Notes under the pieces: generated by a model
The model's input: only the letters and a program-made list of their open reading frames with translations
Told to the model about the DNA's origin: nothing
Databases searched by the model: none
Source of the DNA: Phycisphaerales bacterium
GTDB lineage: Bacteria; Planctomycetota; Phycisphaerae; UBA1845; Fen-1342
Assembly: GCA_016795025.1 (NCBI GenBank)
Contig: JAEUIR010000003.1
Location: 4,720-55,612 of the forward strand
DNA length: 50,893 bases
Direction: 5' to 3'
Program-made: the position numbers and the translations under genes
In this document: one piece after another, positions 35,142 to 44,952 of the stretch
Layout: the number at the start of each line of letters is the position of its first letter
Numbering within the stretch: position 1 is the first letter of the stretch

Positions 35142-35544
35142 GGCGCCTCAGAATCCTGCATGCAAGGCAATACGGTCCTGCCCGTGAGTTTATGAGAATT
35201 CGTCCGACGATCATCAGACATCCGGTGGATCGCGAGAGCACTCAAACACGCAAGAGCACGCCCGTAAATCAGTTGATCTGATTTGGAAGGCCCTGATCGT
35301 ATTCGGACACGGCTCGATCTTTGCGCCGACATTCACTTCGTGAGCCGCCAATTCTTAGGCTCTAAGCAAATGCCTTACCCATGAAGTGCACGATACATCA
35401 GTGTTTGCGGCATCGGATGTTCACATGACGAACGTGCCGGTCGCGCACCCGTTGCGCGGCGCGGATACGAACGCCGCTGCGCCTCGCGCCGTCTCGCGCG
35501 CGGCAGCAAGGGAACTCTCACGATTCGTATGCTGGAGGATCAAG
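35142..35544. other. gene-free interval after cstA
   Basis: A 403-bp interval with no convincing ORF. It holds a perfect 7-bp hairpin AAATCAG/CTGATTT (35266-35272 with 35278-35284, loop TTGAT) and a small CTTAG/CTAAG inverted repeat (35354-35366). Neither resembles a standard terminator. The promoter of the lipoprotein gene that follows probably lies here, but no good -35/-10 pair was seen. Confidence 0.4.
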
Positions 35545-37227
35545 ATGTCGCGAATGCGCAGATGTTTGCTGGTCGGATCGCTGGCCGCCGCCCTGCCCGC
35601 GGTGACCGCATGCAACCCGGCCGACCTGATCGGAAACCTCGTCAATGACGCCATCGGCTCGATCGGCGACGAGGTCGCGGACTCGCTTCAGATCGGCTCG
35701 ACCTCGGAGTTGTATGCGGCGGTCGCTGGATTTCTCGACAACGCTGTGAGCGAATGGGGCAATTACGACACGGCCGGCGCTGAGCAGGCATTTTTCGGCG
35801 ACTCCGCCACGCAATTCACGCTCGTGCCGCCGAGCGCTGTGCAGATATCGCTTGATGATGTGTTGTCCGAGGTGTCGTCGGGCGACGACAGCAGCGCGAA
35901 AGGCCGCGCGAGCGAGCGCGCCGTCCCCGTGGCCGCACATGGCTACCTCACGGCCACGCTGTTTCCCGGTGAATCGTTCAGCGGAGAGAATGAGAACGGC
36001 GGCGCGTTTCGCGGGGCATGGTTCGATTCCGATGGCATGCAGATCGGCGCCATTCGAGGTGAATACCGGCCGTTCAACGACGATGCGTTCGGCAATTTCT
36101 GGGGCTCAGGTGGATTCCGCGGCAAGCTCATCGACATGAGCGGCGAATTTCGCGGGTTCATTCGCGGTCGCTATGCCAAGACCCCCGATGGTCAGGGCAT
36201 TTTTCTCGGCCGCTGGTTTGACCGCAACGACCGCTATGTCGGCCTGATGAAAGGCGAGTGGAATCAGGGCAACTCGTCCGGCGAGTCCGCACTCGACGCG
36301 AACAGCGGCGAGGATGACACGCAGATTACCGACGGCTCGAACGATGACGCGGTGTCCTCGGATGATGCCACCACGACCGAACCCGCTGACGATGATCCCA
36401 CCGCCGACGAGCCAGGAACGTTCACCGGTCGCTGGGTGGCGTTCAGTGTTTGCGACGAATCCGCGGCGCTGCCTGACTCGACCGCCGCTTCAGACCCGGC
36501 GGAGATTATGCCCTCATCAGATGAACCTCTCGACGAGAACACCGCGGCCGCATTTGGCGACGCCGCGGACATGAGCGAAGAGCAGATCGGCGATGAAGCG
36601 GTTCGCCCGGCCGGTATTGAGGATGCCGGTTGCATCGATCCCAACGCGGCACATGGCACGCTTCGCGGCTGGCATCAGCCGGGTGAAATCACGGAAGCGC
36701 CGAGCGGCAACTTCGCCGAGACGGGGCATTTCAAAGGTGAATGGCGCAACGAATCGGGCGAGCCGGCGGGCTATGTCGTCGGTGCGTACGTGATTTTTGC
36801 TGAGTTTGTGGTAGCGCGGCCGGACGTCGCGACGACTGAATTGCCCGGCGACGAGAACCAGGAAACCGACTCCTCGACGGACTCCACGGATGCCGGCGAT
36901 GGCGACAATGATCGCGAAGACAAGCTCCCACCGCCGCCGGGTGGGAATCTGCCCGGCCGCATGCCGAGTTCGAAAGGCATGCTGTTCGGCAAGGTGATCG
37001 ATCTCGATGGTAATTTCGTCGGTTACGTTCGCGGTGTGTTCGGTCAGGGTCCAAACGGCCTTGGCGTCATGAGCGGCGCGTATCACAGCGCCGACGCGAG
37101 CGGATTCCAGGGCGTGTTCCGCGGGCGTTGGGATCACGCGCCCGATTCGACCGGCGGCGCGTTCTGGGCGATGTGGACGGGCCAGGAAGCCTTTGGCGCG
37201 GATGGCCCGGCGGCAGCATCGGAATAG
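35545..37227 (+). CDS. acidic lipoprotein with a repeated GxFxGxW motif
   Basis: The protein has 560 residues from ATG 35545 (GGAGG six bases upstream). A signal segment ends in a lipobox with Cys23 (AVTACNPAD). The mature chain has at least six copies of a roughly 22-residue motif built from GxFxGxW, D and GxxxGxxxGxY, as in GGFRGKLIDMSGEFRGFIRG, GIFLGRWFDRNDRYVGLMKG, GHFKGEWRNESGEPAGYVVG and GMLFGKVIDLDGNFVGYVRG. The repeats are separated by long Asp/Glu/Ser/Thr linkers. Regular Gly and aromatic positions suggest a beta-repeat fold, but not a standard MORN or WD repeat. Function unknown; envelope location inferred. A strong terminator follows. Confidence 0.7.
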   Translation: MSRMRRCLLVGSLAAALPAVTACNPADLIGNLVNDAIGSIGDEVADSLQIGSTSELYAAVAGFLDNAVSEWGNYDTAGAEQAFFGDSATQFTLVPPSAVQISLDDVLSEVSSGDDSSAKGRASERAVPVAAHGYLTATLFPGESFSGENENGGAFRGAWFDSDGMQIGAIRGEYRPFNDDAFGNFWGSGGFRGKLIDMSGEFRGFIRGRYAKTPDGQGIFLGRWFDRNDRYVGLMKGEWNQGNSSGESALDANSGEDDTQITDGSNDDAVSSDDATTTEPADDDPTADEPGTFTGRWVAFSVCDESAALPDSTAASDPAEIMPSSDEPLDENTAAAFGDAADMSEEQIGDEAVRPAGIEDAGCIDPNAAHGTLRGWHQPGEITEAPSGNFAETGHFKGEWRNESGEPAGYVVGAYVIFAEFVVARPDVATTELPGDENQETDSSTDSTDAGDGDNDREDKLPPPPGGNLPGRMPSSKGMLFGKVIDLDGNFVGYVRGVFGQGPNGLGVMSGAYHSADASGFQGVFRGRWDHAPDSTGGAFWAMWTGQEAFGADGPAAASE

Positions 37228-37318
37228 TCGTTCATCGCGTGTGTCGGCACGACGCCGGACAATCGGCCACGGCCCGCCAACGCGAATAGACTCGACTCAA
37301 TGAGCTTGAAACAGCGTT

Positions 37319-37357
37319 GCAAGCGCGGGCCCAACGGTTCGCGCTTGCTTTCTTTTC
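37319..37357 (+). terminator. intrinsic terminator of the repeat-containing lipoprotein gene
   Basis: A perfect 9-bp stem GCAAGCGCG/CGCGCTTGC (37319-37327 with 37340-37348) is followed by TTTCTTTTC. It lies about 90 bp past the stop and before the convergent phoU gene. Confidence 0.78.
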
Positions 37358-37405
37358 GGATGGCGAAACGCGCGAACGCGCGAAGCTTGGCGACCGATGC
37401 GTCGC

Positions 37406-38065
37406 CTACGCCCGTGGCTTGTGCCTTACAATCGTCCCTGTTTCGAGATAAATCACGTCCTCGGCGATGTTCACAGCGTGGTCCGCGATGCGCTCGAGGT
37501 TCTTTGCGACCGACAGCAAGTCAAGGTGGGCGGAAATGGGATATTCGGATTCGCGGGCCTGGGCGACGACGCCTCGAACGATCTGGCCGTAAACAGCGTC
37601 GATGGCCGCATCTTCCTTCAAAACATCGGAGGCGATGTTTGCATCACCTGATGCGTAAGATTGCACAGCGTTTCGCAGAATGCGCCGCACGATGGGGCAC
37701 ATTGCGCGAATCTGGGGATCTTGCGCGGCGAGTTGCTGCACCTCCAAGTGGCGGCTGCGCTCGGCGATATTCACCGCGCAGTCGGCGATGCGCTCCAGGT
37801 CGTTGTTCACCTTTAGCACCGCGCAGAGCTGACGCAGATCGACGCCCACGGGTTGATAAAGCGCCATCAGGCGAATGGCCTCAGCCTCAACCTCGACCTC
37901 CTGCCGGTCGATCTCGCCGTCCTTGGCCACCACCGCGCGCGCAAACGCCTCGTCGGCCGTGTAGATCGCGTCACAGGCGCGCTCGACCATTTCCTCGACC
38001 TCGGCCGCCATCCGTAGCGACATGCGCATCAGATCGTCGAGCTGTGAAACAAAATGGGCAGTCAT
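37406..38065 (-). CDS. phoU: PhoU, phosphate-signalling accessory protein
   Basis: The protein has 219 residues, the usual size, made of two three-helix bundles. Each bundle carries the metal-binding motif: VNNDLERIADCAVNIAERS in the first and VAKNLERIADHAVNIAED in the second. PhoU binds the Pst transporter and the PhoR kinase in the cytoplasm and keeps the Pho response off when phosphate is plentiful. The ATG at 38065 has AAGGAAAG just upstream. It is the last gene of the phosphate cluster. The 213-bp gap from pstB contains a terminator-like structure, so phoU may be partly separately transcribed. Confidence 0.92.
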   Translation of the reverse strand: MTAHFVSQLDDLMRMSLRMAAEVEEMVERACDAIYTADEAFARAVVAKDGEIDRQEVEVEAEAIRLMALYQPVGVDLRQLCAVLKVNNDLERIADCAVNIAERSRHLEVQQLAAQDPQIRAMCPIVRRILRNAVQSYASGDANIASDVLKEDAAIDAVYGQIVRGVVAQARESEYPISAHLDLLSVAKNLERIADHAVNIAEDVIYLETGTIVRHKPRA

Positions 38066-38200
38066 CTTTCCTTACTCCGTCCGCGGTCCGTCGCGGACGC
38101 CACCGGATATTCAATCATTTGCACATCAGGGCGCTTCAAACTTGCACCGCCAACTAAAAGCATAGGCACAACCGCTGTCGATTCCTATCGGACAAATCGC

Positions 38201-38244
38201 AAAAATTATTTTGAGCGCGCCGCCTTAACCGGCCGGCGAGCGCT
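38201..38244 (-). terminator. terminator-like hairpin after pstB
   Basis: On the minus strand an imperfect stem (AGCGC with GCGCT, then CGCC with GGCG) is followed by CAAAATAATTTTT (38213-38201). It would reduce transcription from pstB into phoU. Confidence 0.5.
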
Positions 38245-38278
38245 GTTCACCCTCTGCGAAGCGAATCGTTCGCGCGTA

Positions 38279-39111
<833 letters not shown>

Positions 39112-39115
<4 letters not shown>

Positions 39116-39990
39116 GACAGTCTGCGTCCCGATTGCCACGCTCGTATCCCTGTCGCCAACGCGTTCATCGACAATAAAACAACCAACAAAACCAAAATCG
39201 CGGCGGCTGCCAACGATTGAAACACGGGCTGCGCCTGGTTGCTCCAGACGAAGATTTGAATCGGCAGCACCGTAAACTCATCCAGCGGACTGGTCGGCGT
39301 AAAAGCAACATAACTTACTGCGCCGATGTACAGCAGCGGAGCGGCTTCGCCGATCGCTCGCGACATCGCCAAAATCATACCCGTCAGGATGCCCGGCAGC
39401 GCCGCCGGAAGCACATGATGCCACACCGTCTGCCAACGCGACGCCCCCAGCGCGAACGCACCCAGGCGAATCGAATCGGGAACCGCCAACAGCGCCTCGC
39501 GCGTCGCGATGATCACAACCGGCATCACCATGATCGCCATCGTCAGCGCCCCGGCCAGAATGCTGCGCCCGCAGGAAAAGAAGCGTACGAACAACGCCAA
39601 GCCCAAAATACCGTAAACGATGGCCGGAACGCCCGCCAGGTTGGCGATGTTGAGCTCCACGAATCGAAACGGCCGGTTCTTGGGGGCGAATTCGTGGAGA
39701 TAGACCGCAGCAGCGACGCCCACCGGAATCGCGAAGAGCGCCGTCAGCGCCATCAACCACAACGTGCCGACGAGCGCGCTGCGAATTCCGCCGCTGAGCG
39801 GGTCGAGCGTCGATGGATAACTCGTCAGAAACGTCATCGTGACATATGGCCAGCCTTCGCGAAACACGCGACCGAGCAGCGTGCAAAGCACCACCACTCC
39901 CGACAGGCCGGCCAATCCGCACCCAATGCCGAACAGCACACCGATGAGCCGACGCCGCGCAAGCCGCGGCCGAAAATCCGCCGCGCTCAT
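39112..39990 (-). CDS. pstA: PstA, phosphate ABC transporter permease
   Basis: The protein has 292 residues and six membrane helices, the inner-membrane partner of PstC. Family signatures: [58 protein letters not shown] and the EAA loop [20 protein letters not shown] with [20 protein letters not shown], which touches PstB. The start ATG overlaps the pstC stop by four bases (ATGA at 39987-39990), and the stop overlaps pstB in the same way, so the three genes are translationally coupled. Confidence 0.94.
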
Positions 39991-40886
39991 TCGTACACCT
40001 CGCGAAATCGCTTCAGAATGCGCCGCGCGATCCAGTTCACGCTGAACGTGATCGCGAACAACGTCAGGCCAATCGCGAATATCGCCTCATATTTGATCGA
40101 ACCCGCCGCTGTCTCGCCCATGCTCACCTGAGCCATATAACCAGTCATCGTTTGAACCTGTTGAAACGGGTTCAGCGTCAATTGTGGGTTTGAGCCGGCC
40201 GCGAGCGCCACGGCCATCGTCTCGCCGATCGCCCGAGCGAGCGCCAACAACACAGCCGCCACGACGCCGGACAGCGCCGCCGGAAACACAACCCGCGTTG
40301 AAACTTCAAGCCGCGTGGCCGACAGCGCGTAAGCGGCCTCTCGCAATGTCACGGGCACTGACCGGAAGGCATCGTCGCAGAGCGAGCAGATCGTGGGCAG
40401 AATCATCACACCCAGCACCAACGCCGCGCTCGCGGCGTTGAATGCGTCCACGCGCTCCGGGCCGAAGAGCGGCTTCAGAACCAGCGGCGTAACGAATGTC
40501 GCGGCGAAGTAGCCGTACACAACCGACGGAATGCCCGCAAGAATTTCCAACACCGGCTTGGCCACCTGTCGCAGCCAGCGCGGCGAATATTCGCTTAGAA
40601 AAATCGCCGTCGGAACACCGATAGGCAGCGCAAAGAGCAGCGCCCCCGCCGCCACGAGCAGCGTGCCGCACGCCAAAGGAAGCACGCCGAACGAAAGCGG
40701 TTCGATATCCGGCGCCCAGCGCAACCCGAAGACGAACTCCACCATCGAGACATGGCGGAAGAACGCCAGCGAATCGCCGAATAACACTGCAATGATCGCC
40801 AGTGTGATCGCGACGGTCAGCAGCGCCGCAAGCGCCAATGACGAGCGAATCAGAATTTCATATCGCCTTGGTCGCGGCCGGAGCAT
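39987..40886 (-). CDS. pstC: PstC, phosphate ABC transporter permease
   Basis: The protein has 299 residues with six membrane helices. Family signatures: FGVLPLACGTLLVAAGALLF, GVPTAIFLSEYSPRWLRQVA and KPVLEILAGIPSVVYGYFAA, with the EAA loop region YALSATRLEVSTRVVFPAAL and ALARAIGETMAVALAAGSNP. It forms the membrane channel with PstA. It follows pstS by 81 bp and ends in a four-base overlap with pstA. The unusually short N-terminus lacks the long cytoplasmic leader of some PstC proteins. Confidence 0.93.
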   Translation of the reverse strand: MLRPRPRRYEILIRSSLALAALLTVAITLAIIAVLFGDSLAFFRHVSMVEFVFGLRWAPDIEPLSFGVLPLACGTLLVAAGALLFALPIGVPTAIFLSEYSPRWLRQVAKPVLEILAGIPSVVYGYFAATFVTPLVLKPLFGPERVDAFNAASAALVLGVMILPTICSLCDDAFRSVPVTLREAAYALSATRLEVSTRVVFPAALSGVVAAVLLALARAIGETMAVALAAGSNPQLTLNPFQQVQTMTGYMAQVSMGETAAGSIKYEAIFAIGLTLFAITFSVNWIARRILKRFREVYE

Positions 40887-40967
40887 CAGGTGTCTCGCTG
40901 CGCTTGGCGGAAAAACGGCTCGCCGGCTTCCTCTCGTGTATCTAACGCGGCGCTAAGCCACCGCTCG

Positions 40968-41990
40968 TCAGCGCGCACTCGCCGCGTAAACTTCCTCCAA
41001 CGGCCGAAGGTGTTGCTTTGAATCCTTGTAGGCTGTGCCCGTCGTGCCATTTGTGAATCGCTGTCGAGTCATCGCGTACATCGCTTCGCTGAGCGCGATA
41101 TAGTTCACCATCGGGTGCTCAACGATGCGCTTGCCATTATCCAGGTAAAACTGCACAAACTCGCGCACTTCGGATCGCTTGGCCGATTCGGCGTTTACAT
41201 ACAGAAACAGCGGCCTCGAAAGCGGGCGATATGAATAGTCGCGAATCGAATCGATGCTCGGCAGCACCGGCTTACCGTCGCCCGAATCGATCGCCACCAG
41301 CTTCAGCTTGGCCTTGTTCGCTTCGTAATATGAGAATCCGAAGTATCCCAGCGCGCCTTCGTCGCCTGAAACCCCGCGCACCAGCATATTGTCGTTTTCG
41401 CTCGCCGTGTAATCGCTGCGCGAGCGGCCGTCCTTGCCCAGAACAGCCTCGGTGAAGTAATCAAACGTCCCGCTGTCCGTGCCGGGGCCGAACAGCTTCA
41501 GCGGCTTGTCGGGAAACTCCGCGCGAATATCTTTCCAATTCTTGATCGTCGAATCCGGGGCCCAGATCTTCTTGAGTTCTTCGACCGTCAGCGACGCGCA
41601 GAACTTGTTGCTCGGGTGTACAACGACCGCGATGCCGTCGTAGGCAATCGGCAGTTCGATGAAATTCACGCCACGCTCCGCGGCCAACGACGCTTCTTCG
41701 GGCTTGATCGGCCGCGATGCGTCGTTAATGTCTGTGCGAAGTTCCGGCTTGGCTTCGAGGAATTTCTTGAAACCGCCACCGGTACCGGATGTGCCGACCA
41801 CAACCCGGATTTTCGGCTTGGACTGTCGAAACATCTCGGCCGCCGCGGTCGAAATCGGCGCGACCGTGCTCGAACCATCCACCGCGACTTTGCCCTCATC
41901 CGCTCCCAAAGCCAACACGACTACACCCGACGTGACCGAAAAAACGGCCAGCAGTCCGGCTGTAGCTCGCGAAATCCCAAGACGTTGCAT
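40968..41990 (-). CDS. pstS: PstS, periplasmic phosphate-binding protein
   Basis: About 340 residues from ATG 41990, chosen because GGAG lies six bases upstream; in-frame ATGs at 42008 and 42077 would add residues, and the latter would overlap phoR. The N-terminus has a signal segment (GLLAVFSVTSGVVVLALGA). Binding loops are clear: VDGSSTVAPIS, VVVGTSGTGGGFKKF and FGPGTDSGTFDYFTEAVLG, with SRPIKPEE. It captures inorganic phosphate in the periplasm and hands it to PstC/PstA. It sits 67 bp after phoR and before pstC, so it belongs to the same transcription unit. Confidence 0.93.
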   Translation of the reverse strand: MQRLGISRATAGLLAVFSVTSGVVVLALGADEGKVAVDGSSTVAPISTAAAEMFRQSKPKIRVVVGTSGTGGGFKKFLEAKPELRTDINDASRPIKPEEASLAAERGVNFIELPIAYDGIAVVVHPSNKFCASLTVEELKKIWAPDSTIKNWKDIRAEFPDKPLKLFGPGTDSGTFDYFTEAVLGKDGRSRSDYTASENDNMLVRGVSGDEGALGYFGFSYYEANKAKLKLVAIDSGDGKPVLPSIDSIRDYSYRPLSRPLFLYVNAESAKRSEVREFVQFYLDNGKRIVEHPMVNYIALSEAMYAMTRQRFTNGTTGTAYKDSKQHLRPLEEVYAASAR

Positions 41991-42057
41991 CAATTGCTCC
42001 AGTGACATCGTTGACGCTTCACCCGTGATATTTTCCGGCACGAGCATTAAGAATGCG

Positions 42058-43920
42058 CTAAGACTTCGTTTGCGCATCCGTACCGAGATGTGCGGCCGCG
42101 GTCTGTGGAATGTGCAGCGTAAAGCGCGTGCCCGTTCCCGGCTGGCTGGTCAGCTCGATGTTGCCGCGCATCGCGTTGACCGCGTTTCGCACAATGGAAA
42201 GCCCCAGTCCCGTGCCACGATCTTCGCCGGAGCGGCCGCGGTCCACTTGATAAAATCGTTCGAACACCCGCCGATGATGTTCCGGCGCGATGCCACAGCC
42301 GCTGTCCATCACGGCGATGACAGCTTCATTCTCGGTTCGTGAGAATTCGACCGTGATCGTGCCCTCTTCCGGCGTGAATTTCAGCGCGTTATCCACCAGG
42401 TTGTCCAGCACCAGCGTGAGCAGATACGCGCTGGCGTAGAACGACCGATGGCCATCTCCGCGAATTGGACAGTTCCAGCGGATACTCTTCGCCGTAATCC
42501 GATTCTCAAATCGCTCGAACAAATCTCGCGATACGTGCATCCAGTCCATTCGCTGCGTTTCGAACGCCCTCACGGGCGATTCGATTTTGGACAGGTCCAG
42601 CAGATCTGAAACAAGCGCGATGAGCCGCACGCTGTGACGATCGATCATCCTCAGGAATTTTTGGGCATAATCGCGCTCGTGCGTCAGATCCATGTCAAGA
42701 AGCGCTTCGATGGCTGAGCGAATCGCCGTGAGCGGCGTGCGAAGTTCATGCGACGCATTGGCCACAAACTCGCTCTTTATCTGCACCGTGCGAGCCAATT
42801 CGGTAATGTCCGTCAAAACCAGTAGCCTACCCCGATCGGGCTGCTCGCCCGTCCCGGGCAACACGATGTGCGACGCCCGCGCGAGCAAGTGCATGTCGCC
42901 TCCTGGTTGGTCGAGCTGAATGCGGGCTTCGCGCATCGACTCGTCAACACGCGCTTCGCGTTCGGTGTCGCGCAATCCATCTGTCGATATGCTCTCAAGC
43001 CGCAGCAAATCCTGCAGATCGCGCCGCGGTACTGCGCGCTCCAAAGCCGCGCCGGTGAGCCGCCGACAATCCTCGGCCGTCGGCGCGGAAAGCCCCGTCA
43101 CATTCATCATGCGCAGGGCCGTCGCGTTGATCAGCGCGATGCGCCCGTCCGCAGTCGCGACGACGATGCCCTCGTGCAATTGTGACAATAGTGCGTCGAG
43201 TGTGATTTGCTGACGATTCACCGTCTCGCGATGGGCTGCGAGTCGATCACGAATCTCATTGATGGCGCGAGCCAGGGCGCCCAGATCGCCGGATTTCAGC
43301 GCGTCGGCCCGGGAGGTCACGTCTCCAGTCGCGAGCCGCCGCGCCGCCTCGCTGATGCGGCGCAACGGCTCGGCGTTCTGACGAGCTACACCTGCGCCGA
43401 TCGAAAGATTCACCACCGCCAGCAACAGCGCGACCGCGACGATCGACACCCCAAGACGAACATCGATCAGCGGGTACTGTTCGTATTGATGCGCCACCCA
43501 CACCGCCCCGCGCTGACATCGCCGACCCTCGATGCGCCAGCGTTGCCCCGCGAGGACTCGTTCAGTCGTCACCGAAGGCTGGGACTTCAATGATTCCAGC
43601 TCCGGAGCGGCCATGCGCTCAAGCTCCACATCGTGCGGCGCACCGAATGCGGCCAGGACGTTGCCGGCCTCGTCGACGCGCAAGATGCGAACGGCAGGAT
43701 CACCGAAACTCTGAAAAATCAATTCCCAATTCGGTTCGTTTGGAGCCTGATCAATGAGCAGGCGGAGCGCGTTCGCGTCGGACCGCGTGACTTGCGCCAT
43801 GGCGGTCTGCCGCGTCTTGAATGTGAGAATCGATCCGACCCCCACGCCGAGAAATATCAGGATCGCCAGCAGCGCCGCGTTTCCGAAAAGCAGCTTTCCA
43901 GCGACGTTCGAAGCCGGCAT
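42058..43920 (-). CDS. phoR: PhoR-like sensor histidine kinase
   Basis: The protein has 620 residues. Membrane segments lie at 9-33 and 156-178 around a periplasmic domain of about 120 residues, larger than that of E. coli PhoR. HAMP (178-232), a PAS domain (240-360) and the kinase core follow. The phosphorylated His391 is in ANASHELRTPLTAIRSAIEA, the N box is LDNLVDNALKFTPEEG, G1 is MDSGCGIAPEH and G2 is DRGTGLGLSIVRNAV. It responds to phosphate status through PstSCAB/PhoU and phosphorylates PhoB. It lies nine bases downstream of phoB. Confidence 0.92.
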   Translation of the reverse strand: MPASNVAGKLLFGNAALLAILIFLGVGVGSILTFKTRQTAMAQVTRSDANALRLLIDQAPNEPNWELIFQSFGDPAVRILRVDEAGNVLAAFGAPHDVELERMAAPELESLKSQPSVTTERVLAGQRWRIEGRRCQRGAVWVAHQYEQYPLIDVRLGVSIVAVALLLAVVNLSIGAGVARQNAEPLRRISEAARRLATGDVTSRADALKSGDLGALARAINEIRDRLAAHRETVNRQQITLDALLSQLHEGIVVATADGRIALINATALRMMNVTGLSAPTAEDCRRLTGAALERAVPRRDLQDLLRLESISTDGLRDTEREARVDESMREARIQLDQPGGDMHLLARASHIVLPGTGEQPDRGRLLVLTDITELARTVQIKSEFVANASHELRTPLTAIRSAIEALLDMDLTHERDYAQKFLRMIDRHSVRLIALVSDLLDLSKIESPVRAFETQRMDWMHVSRDLFERFENRITAKSIRWNCPIRGDGHRSFYASAYLLTLVLDNLVDNALKFTPEEGTITVEFSRTENEAVIAVMDSGCGIAPEHHRRVFERFYQVDRGRSGEDRGTGLGLSIVRNAVNAMRGNIELTSQPGTGTRFTLHIPQTAAAHLGTDAQTKS

Positions 43921-43929
43921 GGCAGCGGA

Positions 43930-44640
43930 TTATACCGAGCCGGCCTCGCTCGGCGGATTCCGCAGCGCATAGCCGATTCCACGAATCGTCTGAATCCAGC
44001 CGGCGGCTTCGCCCAGTTTCTTGCGCAACGCCGCGATATGAACATCAATCGTGCGCTGCGTCACCGCGACGCCGGCGCCGACCGTCGCATCGAGCATCTG
44101 CTCACGATCCAGCACTCGGCCGCGAGCTGACATCAGTGCCGCCAGCGCGCGAAATTCGGCGGCGGTCAGTTGAACCGCCGCGCCGCTCACAGTCACTTCG
44201 TGCCGCTGCCGATCCAGCACGATCGGCCCCGCCGTAAAAACGTCTGCGGGCCGAGCCTCGCTCTGTTTGCGACGCAACAGCGCCGCGACTCGCGCGGACA
44301 GCAACTTCACCGAAAACGGCTTGTGCACATAGTCGTCCGCGCCGATCGCGAATCCCACTAACTCGTCTGCCTCGTCGCTTTTCGCGGTGAGCATCAAGAT
44401 AGGGATAGATGCCGTGCGCGGATCGCCACGCAGCTTGCGCGCGACTTCATCGCCAGACATGCGCGGCATCATGCGATCGAGGACGATTGCGTCCGGAACG
44501 GCTTTCGTGATTTCAGCGAGCGCCTGCGCGCCATCGGAAGCACGCCGGCAAACGTATCCATCGCGCTGAAGGTGGTAGCACACCGCGTCCAGCAGATCGG
44601 CCTCGTCTTCCACGACCAGGATTGTCTTTCCATTCGACAT
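43930..44640 (-). CDS. phoB: PhoB-like response regulator
   Basis: About 236 residues from ATG 44640 (GGAG four bases upstream); the frame is open back to 44760 but those residues are not family-like. The receiver domain (1-122) has acidic residues in VVEDEADLLD, phospho-acceptor Asp55 in IVLDRMMPRMSG, Thr85 in MLTAKSDEADE and Lys107 in DDYVHKPFS. The C-terminal OmpR/PhoB winged helix (140-230) has LTAAEFRALAALMSARGRVL, then TQRTIDVHIAALRKKLGE and IQTIRGIGYALR. It activates phosphate-starvation genes, probably including the cluster it heads. Confidence 0.92.
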   Translation of the reverse strand: MSNGKTILVVEDEADLLDAVCYHLQRDGYVCRRASDGAQALAEITKAVPDAIVLDRMMPRMSGDEVARKLRGDPRTASIPILMLTAKSDEADELVGFAIGADDYVHKPFSVKLLSARVAALLRRKQSEARPADVFTAGPIVLDRQRHEVTVSGAAVQLTAAEFRALAALMSARGRVLDREQMLDATVGAGVAVTQRTIDVHIAALRKKLGEAAGWIQTIRGIGYALRNPPSEAGSV

Positions 44641-44952
44641 ACTGCTCCCCGGCTCTCGCCGCGCCTGTCGAGCCACATCCGACTCAAACATCATAAACAT
44701 CGCACTCCCGGTATTCACGGAAGTAGCGTATGCGCAATGTGTTAAGTGGCCATTCCGCATAGATTAAGGAATTGTATCGACCGGTAACGCACTGCACACC
44801 GAACGCCGCGCCGGCCTAAGCGCCGCCAGGACACCTCGCGTCCGCTTGGCGGACGGCCGTCCCCCGCTATACTCCGACTTCACGTTCTTTTCACGCCGCT
44901 AACGTTCGCGGCAAATAGGTCGGCCGCGCAACGCGGACGGAGAAAAATTGCG
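44641..44952. promoter_or_regulatory. divergent promoter region of phoB and the EF-G paralogue
   Basis: The 312-bp interval separates phoB (minus) from the EF-G paralogue (plus). Toward the EF-G gene a promoter is visible: TTGGCG (44846-44851), 16 bases, TATACT (44868-44873). The -35 overlaps a small GTCCGC/GCGGAC inverted repeat. Toward phoB the minus strand contains CTTAATC and CTTAACA about 17 bases apart, vaguely like TTAACA-type Pho boxes, but the evidence is weak. Confidence 0.5.

Noticed and set aside
35138-35332. 64-codon minus-strand ORF after cstA
   Set aside because: No ribosome-binding site and no recognisable domain; it overlaps the cstA stop. Too weak to call a gene.
44701-44790. 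Pho box upstream of phoB
   Set aside because: Only two loose TTAA-containing motifs were seen with irregular spacing; not enough to call an operator.
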